64,000 nucleotides of DNA from Bradyrhizobium forestalis (GCF_002795245.1 NZ_PGVG01000041.1:1-64000); one strand, 5' to 3'; positions 17,779-29,515 are shown, counted from the stretch's first letter. Notes: generated from the sequence alone by a model not told the origin. Numbers and translations: made by a program.

Positions 17779-17893
17779 TGTCCCGGACGCGGTGCGGCGC
17801 GCAGTGCCGCGCCGCCGAGCCGGGACCCATGCATCAGCAACTGGACCCCGGATCTGCAGCGCACCGCTGCGCGCTGCGCTGGGTCCGGGGAAC
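17779..17893. repeat. Palindromic intergenic repeat between convergent genes
   Basis: Nested GC-rich inverted repeats: TCCCGGAC to the left pairs with GAGCCGGGA, and GGACCCCGGATC pairs with GGGTCCGGGG further right, with GCGGCGCGCAGTGCCGCGCC hairpins inside. It fills the gap between the HPr gene and the convergent glycosyltransferase gene. It is a different repeat family from those at 127, 2070 and 8008. Confidence 0.7.
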
Positions 17894-17908
17894 GTCGGGC
17901 ATAATGCC

Positions 17909-19537
17909 TTACTGTTTCCCCGGCGGCACGATATAGACGTTCCAGCTCATCGCCGGGCCAGCCTTGCCGTGGGTGAAGCGGCGCGTCGACATCACCATGC
18001 GCTCGGCGTTCGGCGCCACCTCCGACACCCATTTCTCGAACTTGGGCAGGCGTTCGTCGGTCGCATCGAACACGCCGATGAAGCCATATCTCTTGACGTC
18101 GTCGAGCGAGGTCAGCCCGGAGGCCCAGGCTTCGTTCGGCGTGAACGGGCTGGGGTGATCGGGGCTGTAGAACACCATCGGCTGAATCGTCTCCATCGTT
18201 CCCGCGACGACGGCCCAGCGCGAGGCGAAGCGCATGTGCCACTCCTGCGTCAGTTTGCGCGCCAGTTCCGAGCGCGCGCCGTAGGTCGCAGTGTTGCCGG
18301 CATTGGCCGCCATCTCGCGCGCGGCGATTAGGGGCGAGGCGGCAAGCGTCGCGGCGCTGAGCACGAGCCAGATCGCGGCGATGTTGAACAGCGCAGCGCC
18401 CTGCACCCGCAACGCCGGGATCGCGACCAGCGCGAGCGGGACCAGGAAGAACAGCGAGATGCCCCAATCGGTCTTCATGTAGATGCTGAAGACCAGCGCG
18501 CCGAGCGGCGGCCCGAATGCGACGATGACCTGGATGATCCAGACGTTCAGCGCCTGCGAAACATTGACGCCCGCATTGGCGCCGCGCGCCCAGGCGCGCG
18601 TGACGATGCGCGAGGGCGCGCGCAGCAGCAATTTGACCCACGGCGGCACCAGCGCCATGGCCAGCGCCGCAAGCGCCACCGGCAATGCCAGCAAGCCCAG
18701 ATTATGCAGCGCGTAGCCGGCGACGAGCTGGTGCACCTGGCTTTTGTCCTGGAGGCTGTAGGTGTCGCCGGCATAGGTCAGCGGCACGAAATGCGCATCC
18801 GCCAGCCAGACGATGTGCGGGATCATCGCCGCGACCATCGTCGCGATCGCGACCCACGGCGCCGGCGACGACAGGAAGCGCAACCGGTCGGGATGGATCA
18901 GCGCGGCAAGGCCGATGGCGCCGATCATGGTCAGCACCCAATATTTGGTCATCAGCGCCAGCGCGCCGGCAAGCCCGAGCAAGATTCCGGACCGCCAGCT
19001 CCGCTTCTCGAATGCGTTGAGATAAGCGAGCACGAGCAGCGGCAACGTGACGAGCTGGAGCAGGTCCGGATTGTACTTGAAGCCCTTGAAATTGAAGATC
19101 GGGTAGAGTGCGATCATCACCACGACCAGGAACGCGCGGCGCGCATCCACCACGCGCAAGCTCACGAACCAGCAGATCACCATGCCGACGCTCACCGTCG
19201 CCATCGCCAGCGCATAGGTCGCCCAGTCCGCCGCCGGGAACACCTTGAACCAGAGGCCGGCCACCCAGCCCGACAGCGGCGGGGGCTTGCCGTAGCCCAA
19301 GAGGAATTTCTGGCCCCAGCCATAGGCTTCCGCGACGTCCATGTGAACGTCCTGCGCCGCCTTGAGATTGATCAGGATGAAGGTCCAGAGCACCGCATGC
19401 AGGATGGCGAGCTGGATCACCAGCCACAGGCCCGCCTCGGGGCGGACCGCACAGGCAACCAGCCAGGCCCGGAGGCGATGGTAACTCACCCGGGTTTTCT
19501 GACGCGCCCTGGCGGTGGGGAGGGATGTGGTCGACAT
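17909..19537 (-). CDS. ArnT-like glycosyltransferase family 39 membrane protein
   Basis: A 542-residue polytopic membrane protein. The first periplasmic loop has DVAEAYGWGQKFLLGYGKPPPLSGW, matching the acidic/aromatic loop with 'KPPL' found in ArnT/PMT-type GT39 enzymes, which transfer sugars from polyprenyl-phosphate donors to lipid A or proteins. Some ten to twelve hydrophobic segments follow, then a soluble C-terminal domain. The ATG at 19537 is preferred; an upstream in-frame start adds 29 residues without membrane or family character. Acceptor and donor are unknown; no arn operon partners are adjacent. Confidence 0.83.
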   Translation of the reverse strand: MSTTSLPTARARQKTRVSYHRLRAWLVACAVRPEAGLWLVIQLAILHAVLWTFILINLKAAQDVHMDVAEAYGWGQKFLLGYGKPPPLSGWVAGLWFKVFPAADWATYALAMATVSVGMVICWFVSLRVVDARRAFLVVVMIALYPIFNFKGFKYNPDLLQLVTLPLLVLAYLNAFEKRSWRSGILLGLAGALALMTKYWVLTMIGAIGLAALIHPDRLRFLSSPAPWVAIATMVAAMIPHIVWLADAHFVPLTYAGDTYSLQDKSQVHQLVAGYALHNLGLLALPVALAALAMALVPPWVKLLLRAPSRIVTRAWARGANAGVNVSQALNVWIIQVIVAFGPPLGALVFSIYMKTDWGISLFFLVPLALVAIPALRVQGAALFNIAAIWLVLSAATLAASPLIAAREMAANAGNTATYGARSELARKLTQEWHMRFASRWAVVAGTMETIQPMVFYSPDHPSPFTPNEAWASGLTSLDDVKRYGFIGVFDATDERLPKFEKWVSEVAPNAERMVMSTRRFTHGKAGPAMSWNVYIVPPGKQ

Positions 19538-19620
19538 GGGGCGCTTGGGTAGCGCGTTTTGCGCGCGAGTGAAATCAGCTTGGCGTGAATGACGCCATCT
19601 CGGCCCGGAAACCGTCCCGT

Positions 19621-20388
19621 TCACCGGGCCAGCAGTTCCGGGCGATATTCAAAGTGCATGGTGTCGTAATGATACCATTTGCCGCCCCAGATGAAGCCGT
19701 GACGCTCGAAGATGTCGACGATCTCTTGCGGCATCCTGTTCTTGTAGGGAATCGACTTTCCCCGGCCGGACCACAGCCAGTAATCGGAATATCGCAGGTT
19801 CAGGTCGATCGCGGCGGCATAGCCGTGCATGCTCATCTTGCCGGTGTCGGCGACGGGCCGACACGACAGCACGCCGGCAATCGGAAAGGCGGCAGCCTTC
19901 AGCGCCGGCTCGAGCTTGTCGATTTCCGCCGACACCTCCCTGAGCCGATCGGCGACGCCGTTGATCCGCGTCACCCGGATCGCCTTGCCCCATGATCGCG
20001 GCAGCCAGACGATGGTGACGAGATTGCGCTGGACCGCGCCGGCATGGCAGTCGCCATACATCTTCCTGAAGAACGCTTCGTTCCTGAACCGTCCGGGATC
20101 GGCGTTCACTGCGGGGGCTGCGGAAACGCCACCCGGATAGGACAAACGGAGCTGGTCGAGGATCGAGGCATCGCGCAGGCGCTGATCGAAGGATTTGCCC
20201 TCAATGCCGTCGTCCACAGGCATAGCGGTGCCGTCGCGCCAGAAGATCTGCTTGCCGTCGTGGCCGGACAGAGCCTCGGGATAGGCACGCACCAGCCGAT
20301 CGAGCAGCTCGGTCCTGGACTGCCCCTTCGCCGGGGCGGATGCGAGCACGAAGATGGCGAAGATTTGCGCGGCCCGCAGTGCGATCAT
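19621..20388 (-). CDS. Secreted M15-family metallopeptidase
   Basis: A 255-residue protein with a signal peptide (about residues 1-22) and an M15-type peptidase domain. The three zinc ligands are visible: H188 and D195 in SMHGYAAAIDLN, and H245 in YDTMHFEYRPEL. M15 enzymes (VanY, endolysin L-Ala-D-Glu or D-Ala-D-Ala peptidases) cut peptidoglycan stem peptides. The gene starts inside the stop of the upstream caspase-like gene (four-base overlap at 20385-20388), so the pair is cotranslated. The combination of a caspase-fold protein with a wall peptidase in one transcript is unusual. Confidence 0.85.
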   Translation of the reverse strand: MIALRAAQIFAIFVLASAPAKGQSRTELLDRLVRAYPEALSGHDGKQIFWRDGTAMPVDDGIEGKSFDQRLRDASILDQLRLSYPGGVSAAPAVNADPGRFRNEAFFRKMYGDCHAGAVQRNLVTIVWLPRSWGKAIRVTRINGVADRLREVSAEIDKLEPALKAAAFPIAGVLSCRPVADTGKMSMHGYAAAIDLNLRYSDYWLWSGRGKSIPYKNRMPQEIVDIFERHGFIWGGKWYHYDTMHFEYRPELLAR

Positions 20389-21755
20389 CGGCGCTTGCCG
20401 GCCTGATCGAGCAACGCGACATTCGCCTCCTCGATCGGATTGAGCTTGGGATTCCAGGTGTTGGGCGAGTACCAGGAGAAGCGCTCGAAGCGCGCCTTGA
20501 GATCTGCCGATTCGAAATATCGCCCTCGCCGCGCAAAGATCTCGTTGCGTGCGATCCGGAGCTCGTCGTTCGAAAGCCCGCGCAGATCGGCGAGCGTGAG
20601 CAGGCGCCGATCCGAATCCGGAAAGATGAAGCCGCCTTGCGCCGGGCCGCCGGATTCATAGCGCTCGATCAGCGCAACATTCGCCTTCTCGACGGCGCTC
20701 AGCTGCGGGTCCCAGGTGCGCGGGACATACCAGGCGTACCTGCTGAACCGCGCCGTCAGATCGGGCGCGTTGAAGTAGCGCCCACGCCGCGCGAAGATCT
20801 CGTTTCGCGCGATGCGCAACTCGTCCTTGCTCAGCGGCCGCAAATCGTCATCGGCAAGCAGCCGGCTGTCCGAATCGGGAAACAGGAGATCCGATTGAGT
20901 TCTGGCAGCCGCAGGTGCAGACGATGGAAGGTTCGATGCGGGCGGCACGCCGGCGGTCGCCACCGGGTTTGTCGCGGCCTGGGCTGCCGCGATCTGCGCC
21001 GGGGCGCCTGAAAAGTAGAACGAGCCGTCGATCGGCGAAGAGGAAACCCAGGGCTGTTGGGCGCTGCCGGTCGCACGTTTGACGACGAGGCCCACCTGAT
21101 TGAAGGTCTGGAGCACGTCGAGCCCGGGCCGCTGCATGGTTTCCACCAGCGCCCGCGTATAGGGGCTATGCCCGTCGGCCCCGTCGAGCGCGACGTTGCC
21201 GGGTTGGGTGGCATAGGAGAGCAACGTTCCCTCGGGGGCGCGGATTTGGGCGAGGCCGCCGTCGGAGGCACGCAGGCCCCGTCCACCGAACGGATTGTTC
21301 CTGCACGCGTCGAGAATCACGATGTTCAGCTTGGTTCCTGCGCCGTCCATCTGCCGCAGCACCAGCGCGGCATCGACCATCTGGAAATCCACGTCGGTCT
21401 CACGCGCCGGATTTGCCGTGACCGGCACCAGGTAGTTCGTCCCGCGCAGCTGGATGCCGTGCCCGGCGTAGTAGAACAAGGCGACGTCGGCGCCGATCAA
21501 CTGGCTGCCGAAGCGCTGGACCGCGGTGTCGAAGGCCGCCTTGTCCAGCTCGACCTGGGCACCGCCGCCGACCAGTGTGAAGCCGAGCCGCTGCAGCGTA
21601 TCGGCTACCAGCCGCGCATCATTCGCAGGATTCTCCAGCCGCGGCACGCTCTGATAGGCGGAGTTGCCGATGACGAGCGCCACGCGCTTTTCGGCCGCGG
21701 CCGGCGAGATGAAACATGCTGCGAACAGCAGGGCGGAAAGAAGCTTCCAGCGCAT
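20385..21755 (-). CDS. Secreted caspase-family (C14) protein with two YARHG domains
   Basis: A 456-residue protein: signal peptide (about 1-21, ending AAA), caspase p20-like domain (KRVALVIGNSAY at about 23-34), then two copies of the YARHG module (around residues 290-365 and 375-450, each with DELRIARNEIFARRGRYF). The catalytic dyad is intact: H99 in FYYAGHGIQ and C151 in ILDACRNNPF. YARHG domains are extracellular or periplasmic modules of unknown ligand, often near the wall. The ATG at 21755 begins the signal peptide; longer in-frame reading on this strand is antisense to lepA. Coupled by ATGA overlap to the M15 peptidase. Confidence 0.9.
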   Translation of the reverse strand: MRWKLLSALLFAACFISPAAAEKRVALVIGNSAYQSVPRLENPANDARLVADTLQRLGFTLVGGGAQVELDKAAFDTAVQRFGSQLIGADVALFYYAGHGIQLRGTNYLVPVTANPARETDVDFQMVDAALVLRQMDGAGTKLNIVILDACRNNPFGGRGLRASDGGLAQIRAPEGTLLSYATQPGNVALDGADGHSPYTRALVETMQRPGLDVLQTFNQVGLVVKRATGSAQQPWVSSSPIDGSFYFSGAPAQIAAAQAATNPVATAGVPPASNLPSSAPAAARTQSDLLFPDSDSRLLADDDLRPLSKDELRIARNEIFARRGRYFNAPDLTARFSRYAWYVPRTWDPQLSAVEKANVALIERYESGGPAQGGFIFPDSDRRLLTLADLRGLSNDELRIARNEIFARRGRYFESADLKARFERFSWYSPNTWNPKLNPIEEANVALLDQAGKRR

Positions 21756-21887
21756 TGCCTGTTTCCATGGCCGAAAGTCGGGAAAATAGCAGAGGCCGCC
21801 ACTAAAATCGACGCCGGCAGCTCCCTGCAAGCGCGGGAGGGTAAGGGAATGGTTGCCGCACGGGGATGTGAGTGGTATCCCGCGCCC

Positions 21888-23699
21888 ATGACGACCGTCC
21901 CCATTTCCAACATCCGCAACTTCTCCATCGTCGCCCATATCGACCATGGCAAATCGACGCTGGCCGACCGCCTGATCCAGATGACCGGCGGCCTCTCCGA
22001 CCGCGAGATGGCGGGCAAGGAGCAGGTGCTCGATTCCATGGACATCGAGCGCGAGCGCGGCATCACCATCAAGGCGCAGACGGTGCGCCTGCAGTACCGC
22101 GCCAAGGACGGCAAGGATTACATCTTCAACCTGATGGACACGCCCGGCCATGTCGACTTCGCCTACGAGGTCTCGCGGTCGCTGGCGGCGTGCGAGGGTT
22201 CCCTGCTGGTGGTCGACGCCAGCCAGGGCGTCGAAGCGCAGACGCTCGCCAACGTCTACCAGGCGCTCGACAACAACCACGAGATCGTTCCGGTCCTGAA
22301 CAAGGTCGACCTGCCCGCGGCCGAGCCGGAGAAGGTCAAGCAGCAGATCGAGGACGTCATCGGCATCGATGCGTCGGACGCGGTGATGATCTCGGCCAAG
22401 ACCGGCCTCGGCGTTCCCGACGTGCTGGAAGCCATCGTCACCCGCCTGCCGCCGCCGAAGGGCGACCGCGACGCCACGCTGAAGGCGCTGCTGGTCGACA
22501 GCTGGTACGACGTCTATCTCGGCGTCGTCGTGCTGGTGCGCATCGTCGACGGCACGATGAAGAAGGGCCAGCGCGTACGCATGATGGGCACCGGCGCGGC
22601 CTACGACGTCGAGCGTGTCGGCTTCTTCACGCCGAAGATGCAGCAGGTCGAGGAGCTCGGCCCCGGCGAGATCGGCTTCATCACCGCCGCGATCAAGGAA
22701 GTCGCCGACACCCGCGTCGGCGACACCATCACCGACGACAGGAAGCCCGTCGCCGAGATGCTGCCGGGCTTCAAGCCGGCGATCCCCGTGGTGTTCTGCG
22801 GCCTGTTCCCGGTCGATGCCGACGATTTCGAGACGCTGCGCGCCGCGATGGGCAAGCTGCGCCTCAACGACGCCAGCTTCTCCTTCGAGATGGAAACCTC
22901 GGCCGCGCTCGGTTTCGGCTTCCGCTGCGGCTTCCTCGGGCTGCTGCATCTCGAGATCATCCAGGAGCGGCTGTCGCGCGAGTTCGACCTCAACCTGATC
23001 GCGACCGCGCCGAGCGTCATCTACAAGATGAAGCTCACCGACGGCCAGGAGATCGAGATCCACAATCCCGTCGACATGCCTGACGTGGTCAAGATCGCCG
23101 AGATCGACGAGCCCTGGATCGAGGCGACGATCATGACGCCCGACGAATATCTCGGCAGCGTCTTGAAGCTGTGCCAGGACCGCCGCGGCTCGCAGAAGGA
23201 GCTGACTTACGTCGGCTCGCGCGCCATGGTGAAATACGATTTGCCGCTGAACGAAGTGGTGTTCGACTTCTACGACCGCCTGAAGTCGGTCTCCAAGGGC
23301 TACGCCTCGTTCGACTATCACCTGACCGACTACAAGCCGGCCGACCTCGTCAAGATGCAGATCCTGGTCAATGCCGAGCCGGTCGATGCGCTCTCGATGC
23401 TGGTGCATCGCACCCGTGCCGAGGGGCGCGGCCGCGCCATGGTCGAGAAGATGAAGGAACTGATCCCGCCGCACATGTTCCAGATCCCGATCCAGGCGGC
23501 GATCGGCGGCAAGGTGATCGCCCGCGAGACGGTGCGCGCGCTGCGCAAGGACGTCACCGCAAAATGCTACGGCGGCGACATCACGCGTAAACGAAAACTT
23601 CTGGAGAAGCAGAAGGAAGGCAAGAAGAAGATGCGGCAGTTCGGCAAGGTCGACATCCCGCAGGAAGCCTTCATCGCCGCGCTGAAGGTGGATAGCTGA
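21888..23699 (+). CDS. lepA: Elongation factor 4 (LepA)
   Basis: A 603-residue translational GTPase, the usual length. Visible GTPase motifs: AHIDHGKST (G1), RGITIKAQT (G2), DTPGHVDF (G3), NKVDLP (G4) and SAKTG (G5). The LepA-specific C-terminus with KRKLLEKQKEGKKKMRQFGKV is present. EF4 binds stalled ribosomes and promotes back-translocation or initiation-stage assembly. The ATG at 21888 matches the family N-terminus; upstream in-frame sequence is antisense to the caspase gene. A strong terminator follows at 23783. Confidence 0.98.
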   Translation: MTTVPISNIRNFSIVAHIDHGKSTLADRLIQMTGGLSDREMAGKEQVLDSMDIERERGITIKAQTVRLQYRAKDGKDYIFNLMDTPGHVDFAYEVSRSLAACEGSLLVVDASQGVEAQTLANVYQALDNNHEIVPVLNKVDLPAAEPEKVKQQIEDVIGIDASDAVMISAKTGLGVPDVLEAIVTRLPPPKGDRDATLKALLVDSWYDVYLGVVVLVRIVDGTMKKGQRVRMMGTGAAYDVERVGFFTPKMQQVEELGPGEIGFITAAIKEVADTRVGDTITDDRKPVAEMLPGFKPAIPVVFCGLFPVDADDFETLRAAMGKLRLNDASFSFEMETSAALGFGFRCGFLGLLHLEIIQERLSREFDLNLIATAPSVIYKMKLTDGQEIEIHNPVDMPDVVKIAEIDEPWIEATIMTPDEYLGSVLKLCQDRRGSQKELTYVGSRAMVKYDLPLNEVVFDFYDRLKSVSKGYASFDYHLTDYKPADLVKMQILVNAEPVDALSMLVHRTRAEGRGRAMVEKMKELIPPHMFQIPIQAAIGGKVIARETVRALRKDVTAKCYGGDITRKRKLLEKQKEGKKKMRQFGKVDIPQEAFIAALKVDS

Positions 23700-23782
23700 G
23701 GCGGGACGCGGGACGAGCCGCCCCGATCTCCCAAACAGGCGATCTCCGTCCACCAAACAAAAAGTGCGAAAACAACCCCATG

Positions 23783-23819
23783 CACAGTAGCCGCCCTTCT
23801 GGCGGCACTGTGTTTTTTT
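23783..23819 (+). terminator. Rho-independent terminator of lepA
   Basis: CACAGT (23783-23788) pairs with ACTGTG (23807-23812) and CCGCC (23791-23795) with GGCGG (23801-23805), loop CTTCT, followed by seven T. It lies 84 bases after the lepA stop, and the stem-plus-T-run is textbook. Confidence 0.85.
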
Positions 23820-23916
23820 GATTTTACGAAATCCGTTTGCTCCGTCGGGCAAAACAGGGGTATGGTGGCATCATTGCGGGGTGTGTGACGCAGGCATCGA
23901 TCGGCATGCTGATCGA

Positions 23917-24040
23917 TCACGACTTCCGCTTCGCCTCGACGTATCGCGCGAAATCGTCGAGGATCGCCTGCCAGCCGCCTTGCTGCTGAAGAACGGCGTC
24001 GCGGCCGTTGTCTCCGCCTTGCCGTCGTGTCGAATTCCTC
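23917..24040 (-). pseudogene. Possible 3' remnant of an SRPBCC/AHSA1-type gene
   Basis: The minus strand reads ...QQQGGWQAILDDFARYVEAKRKS and then a stop at 23917-23919. The amphipathic end, with GGW followed by ILDDFARYVE, is what the last helix of SRPBCC/AHSA1-type proteins looks like (from memory). Upstream on the same strand there is no start or further family sequence, so only the last about 35-40 codons survive. It could instead be a chance open frame; evidence is a single helix. Confidence 0.35.
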
Positions 24041-24090
24041 ACCTGCTGTGTCGGTCGTACCTCATTTTGAAAATTTGAGGCTCGAAAGCA

Positions 24091-24113
24091 AAAGCCCGGC
24101 GCGAAGGCCGGGC
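24091..24113 (-). terminator. Rho-independent terminator of the DUF1508 gene
   Basis: GCCCGGC (24094-24100) pairs with GCCGGGC (24107-24113) across a six-base loop, followed on the minus strand by a short T run (complement of AAAA at 24090-24093). It lies about 28 bases beyond the stop of the minus-strand gene at 24141. Confidence 0.65.
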
Positions 24114-24140
24114 CTTAACCAATCGTTAACCGCGATGGAT

Positions 24141-24314
24141 TCAGCCTTCGCGGATCGGCGTCGAGGTATTCGTACCCATCACAAGATAGATGCCGTGCTG
24201 GGCGTCCGCCTTGTTGTGGTAGCTCTCGCCTGAGTCAGCAATTTTCTTATGGTTCGCGGCGTAGAGGGTCCAACGCCATTGTAAAGCCCGGTCACGGTAG
24301 AGGTAGAAGAACAT
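24141..24314 (-). CDS. Small DUF1508/YegP-like protein
   Basis: A 57-residue protein with the DUF1508 pattern: an aromatic start (MFFYLYRDRALQWRWTLYAAN), then KKIADSGESYHNKADAQHGI. Family members are 50-110 residues with one or two such modules; this has one. Function is not established. The ATG at 24314 has GGAG about ten bases upstream, lying inside the divergent gene whose start codon overlaps it. A terminator follows. Base composition here is visibly AT-richer than in neighbouring regions, in line with horizontal transfer. Confidence 0.7.
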   Translation of the reverse strand: MFFYLYRDRALQWRWTLYAANHKKIADSGESYHNKADAQHGIYLVMGTNTSTPIREG

Positions 24315-24543
24315 GTCAATAATCTCCAATGGAAGTGATGTTCGTCGGTACCTATTCGAATACAAATTCGACAATTCGGAATGGGGTATCGAGATCGTTG
24401 CTGCAAACCCAACCGAAGCCAACGAGAGGCTAAAGGCGATCAGTTGGGCGCAGTACAAAGGGGAGATTTACGCAAAGGTCCCCGTCGTCCCCGGCCCAAT
24501 GGTTCGGGCTCTTTCCCGAATCCGAAGTGTCTTGGGTATTTGA
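24313..24543 (+). CDS. Small hypothetical protein, 76 residues
   Basis: Protein-like composition with a mixed beta/alpha pattern: YLFEYKFDNSEWGIEIVAANPTEANERLKAI, then WAQYKGEIYAKVPVVPG. I cannot name a family, but the 'WGxEIxAxxxxEAxxRL' layout recalls small plasmid/phage-type hypothetical proteins. AGAGG lies 9-13 bases before the ATG. The start codon shares bases 24313-24314 with the opposing DUF1508 start, so the ribosome-binding site of each gene lies within the other's coding sequence. If one of the two starts is wrong, this one is the less certain gene. Confidence 0.5.
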   Translation: MSIISNGSDVRRYLFEYKFDNSEWGIEIVAANPTEANERLKAISWAQYKGEIYAKVPVVPGPMVRALSRIRSVLGI

Positions 24544-24644
24544 ATTAGTGCAATAGACGCGCGCTACGAGCATCACTGCATTATGCTCCGATAAAATAAA
24601 CATGTTGGAGCGATGCAATTTTTGCTTGCGGCCAATCGAATCGG

Positions 24645-24935
24645 TTACTCGCATTGAACCCAAGCTGAATCACGAAACTGTGCGGACACAAAAACAACAA
24701 GATAGCGGGAGGCTCTTAGAGCCTGCACGACGTGGGCTTGAACCTTTCGCTCCCTTAGATCCGCGTCCTCATCATGCCAAATGGAGACGCCGAGCGAGCG
24801 CAATTGCGCTGCTATGCGAGATGATCCATCATTGCGGTTGTGACTGATAAAGCCGTCAAACTTGAACACTCGATCACGTAGTGCAGGCGTCCAGTCGGGT
24901 TCAAAGATTTTGTCTAAATTCAGTACGGTGAACAT
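24645..24935 (-). pseudogene. Truncated TIR-domain protein gene
   Basis: 96 residues with a clear TIR fold start: FKFDGFISHNRNDGSSRIA (box 1), GVSIWHDEDADL (BB loop region), then YLVVFVSAQFRDSAWVQCE. The W-x3-E ending corresponds to the position of the catalytic glutamate of NAD-hydrolysing TIR domains, and a TAA stop follows it directly, so the last third of the TIR fold and any effector or sensor domain are missing. ATG at 24935 has a G-rich Shine-Dalgarno upstream. Likely a decayed remnant of an immune or signalling protein acquired by transfer; it could also be an intact short form. Confidence 0.65.
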
Positions 24936-25040
24936 CAAATTGGCCCCCCCACAACAATCGAATTCCGCAAGGAAGCATCTAAAGAATTACGCACGGCAAT
25001 TTCTAATTGTATACCTTCTCAGCAGACCGCGCCACCCAGT

Positions 25041-25185
25041 TCGTAGCTCGTAGGATGGGTTGAGCTCTGGCGGAACCCATCGCCCAAGCGGGCGGGACGC
25101 AGGTTCGCGTTCTTGCCAGTTCTAATTCGTAAGAATGAAGTCTGATGGGTTTCGCTTCGCTCTACCCATCCTACGAGCTACGAGC
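25041..25185. repeat. Long palindromic repeat, type with GTAGGATGGG arms (copy 1)
   Basis: The left arm (AGCTCGTAGGATGGGTTGAG) pairs with the right arm (CTACCCATCCTACGAGCT), and the inner parts repeat CCCATCGCCCAAGCGGGCGG and GATGGGTTTCGCTTCGC. A second copy lies at 31038-31198 with the same internal order, differing by scattered substitutions and small indels. Confidence 0.8.
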
Positions 25186-25197
25186 TCCGAGCGACGC

Positions 25198-26436
25198 CTA
25201 ATCCACGCCCCTCTCCGCGATCCTGACCCCATCCGCGATCCGGTCGCTCGGATGCAGCACGACGCGGTCGCCGGCGGCGAGTCCGGAGAGAACTTCGGCC
25301 GTGCGGTTGTTGCGGTGGCCGATCTGGACGAGGGTCGTCCTGGCGCGGCCGTTGTCGTCGACAAAAACGGCCCACTGATCGGCTTTCCGGAACAAGGCGC
25401 TCACCGGCACGGTCAGGGCGTCAGGGGCGCTCCAGGTGGTGACGTGGACGATGACGCGGTAGTCGTGTCCGAGCGGGGCCCACACCTCCGGCGGGTCGGC
25501 GAAATCGATGGTGACGCGGACGCGCTGCTCCTCAATGCCGAGCGCGGAGACTTTCAGGAAGCCGGCCGGGTCCACGCGGACCACCTTGCCCTTGATCGGC
25601 TGCCCGCCCCAGCCGTCGATCCGCGCCGGCGCGCCGACCTTGATCTGGACGGCGTCGGTCGAGAGCAGGTCGGCGACGACCTCGAGATCGAGCGGGTTGC
25701 CGATATCGACCAGCGGCGTCCCGGGCAGGACCGTCGTCTCGCTGTCCTGGATGATCTTCAGCACCCGCCCGCTTGCAGGTGCCGGCACGCGGATGCAGCA
25801 CATCGGCTCCGCCGACGGGACCGCGCTCGCCGGGTCCATCAGCCGCGCCGCCAGGCTGGTCCGCACCGCGCGGCGCATCTCGACCTGGGCCTTGGCACTC
25901 TTCAAGGCGGCCTCGTTGGTGGCCACGTCGAATTTCGCCTTGTCGTAGGCCTGGGCCGAGGTGGATTGGGTCCGCAGCAGCGTCTGCGACCGCTGGAACT
26001 CCGTCCGCGAAAAATCCAGCGCGGCTTCGATCCGCTGCACTTCCGCCTCCTGCTGCTGGATAGCGGCATCTGCGGCCAGGACCTCGGCCTGCAGCTGGTC
26101 GCGCGAGCGCACGTCGATAAAGCCCGGCAGCGTCGGCTGCATCAGCGCGACGACGGTTTGGTTCGCAACAACCTCGTCGCCGACATGAAGCGAGGGCCCC
26201 TGCTCGCCGAGCGGATGCGAAATCCTGAGGACCTTTCCTGCGATCGGCGCCGAGACGGTGTAGACGTGGCGGACGCGGGTCTTGCCGTCGTCATCCGCCG
26301 TGATTTCGATCGGTCCCTTCGCCACAGTCGCGAGATCGACCAGAACGGGGCGCGGCCAGGCGAACCAGGCCAGCCCTCCTGCAATCGCGGCCAGAAGCGC
26401 GGCGCCGATGATACGTTTGGTCCAATTGGCCGGCAT
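25198..26436 (-). CDS. HlyD-family periplasmic adaptor of an ABC efflux system
   Basis: A 412-residue membrane-fusion protein. It has an N-terminal membrane anchor (about residues 7-27), a lipoyl/barrel-sandwich half (VSAPIAGKVLRI), a long coiled-coil hairpin (about 110-200, rich in Q, E, A), the returning half (CIRVPAPASGRVLKI) and a beta-barrel domain. Such adaptors bridge a MacB-type ABC transporter to the outer membrane. It is last in a minus-strand operon with the FtsX-type permease two bases upstream and its ATPase. Odd: the first lipoyl half has GEQGPSLHVGDEVVANQTV with an inserted loop. Substrate unknown. Confidence 0.9.
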   Translation of the reverse strand: MPANWTKRIIGAALLAAIAGGLAWFAWPRPVLVDLATVAKGPIEITADDDGKTRVRHVYTVSAPIAGKVLRISHPLGEQGPSLHVGDEVVANQTVVALMQPTLPGFIDVRSRDQLQAEVLAADAAIQQQEAEVQRIEAALDFSRTEFQRSQTLLRTQSTSAQAYDKAKFDVATNEAALKSAKAQVEMRRAVRTSLAARLMDPASAVPSAEPMCCIRVPAPASGRVLKIIQDSETTVLPGTPLVDIGNPLDLEVVADLLSTDAVQIKVGAPARIDGWGGQPIKGKVVRVDPAGFLKVSALGIEEQRVRVTIDFADPPEVWAPLGHDYRVIVHVTTWSAPDALTVPVSALFRKADQWAVFVDDNGRARTTLVQIGHRNNRTAEVLSGLAAGDRVVLHPSDRIADGVRIAERGVD

Positions 26437-26438
26437 GG

Positions 26439-29515
<3,077 letters not shown>

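Noticed and set aside
21756..23852. Extension of the caspase-like gene upstream on the minus strand
   Set aside because: The frame stays open through lepA, but the signal peptide at 21755 marks the true start, and lepA is certain on the other strand.
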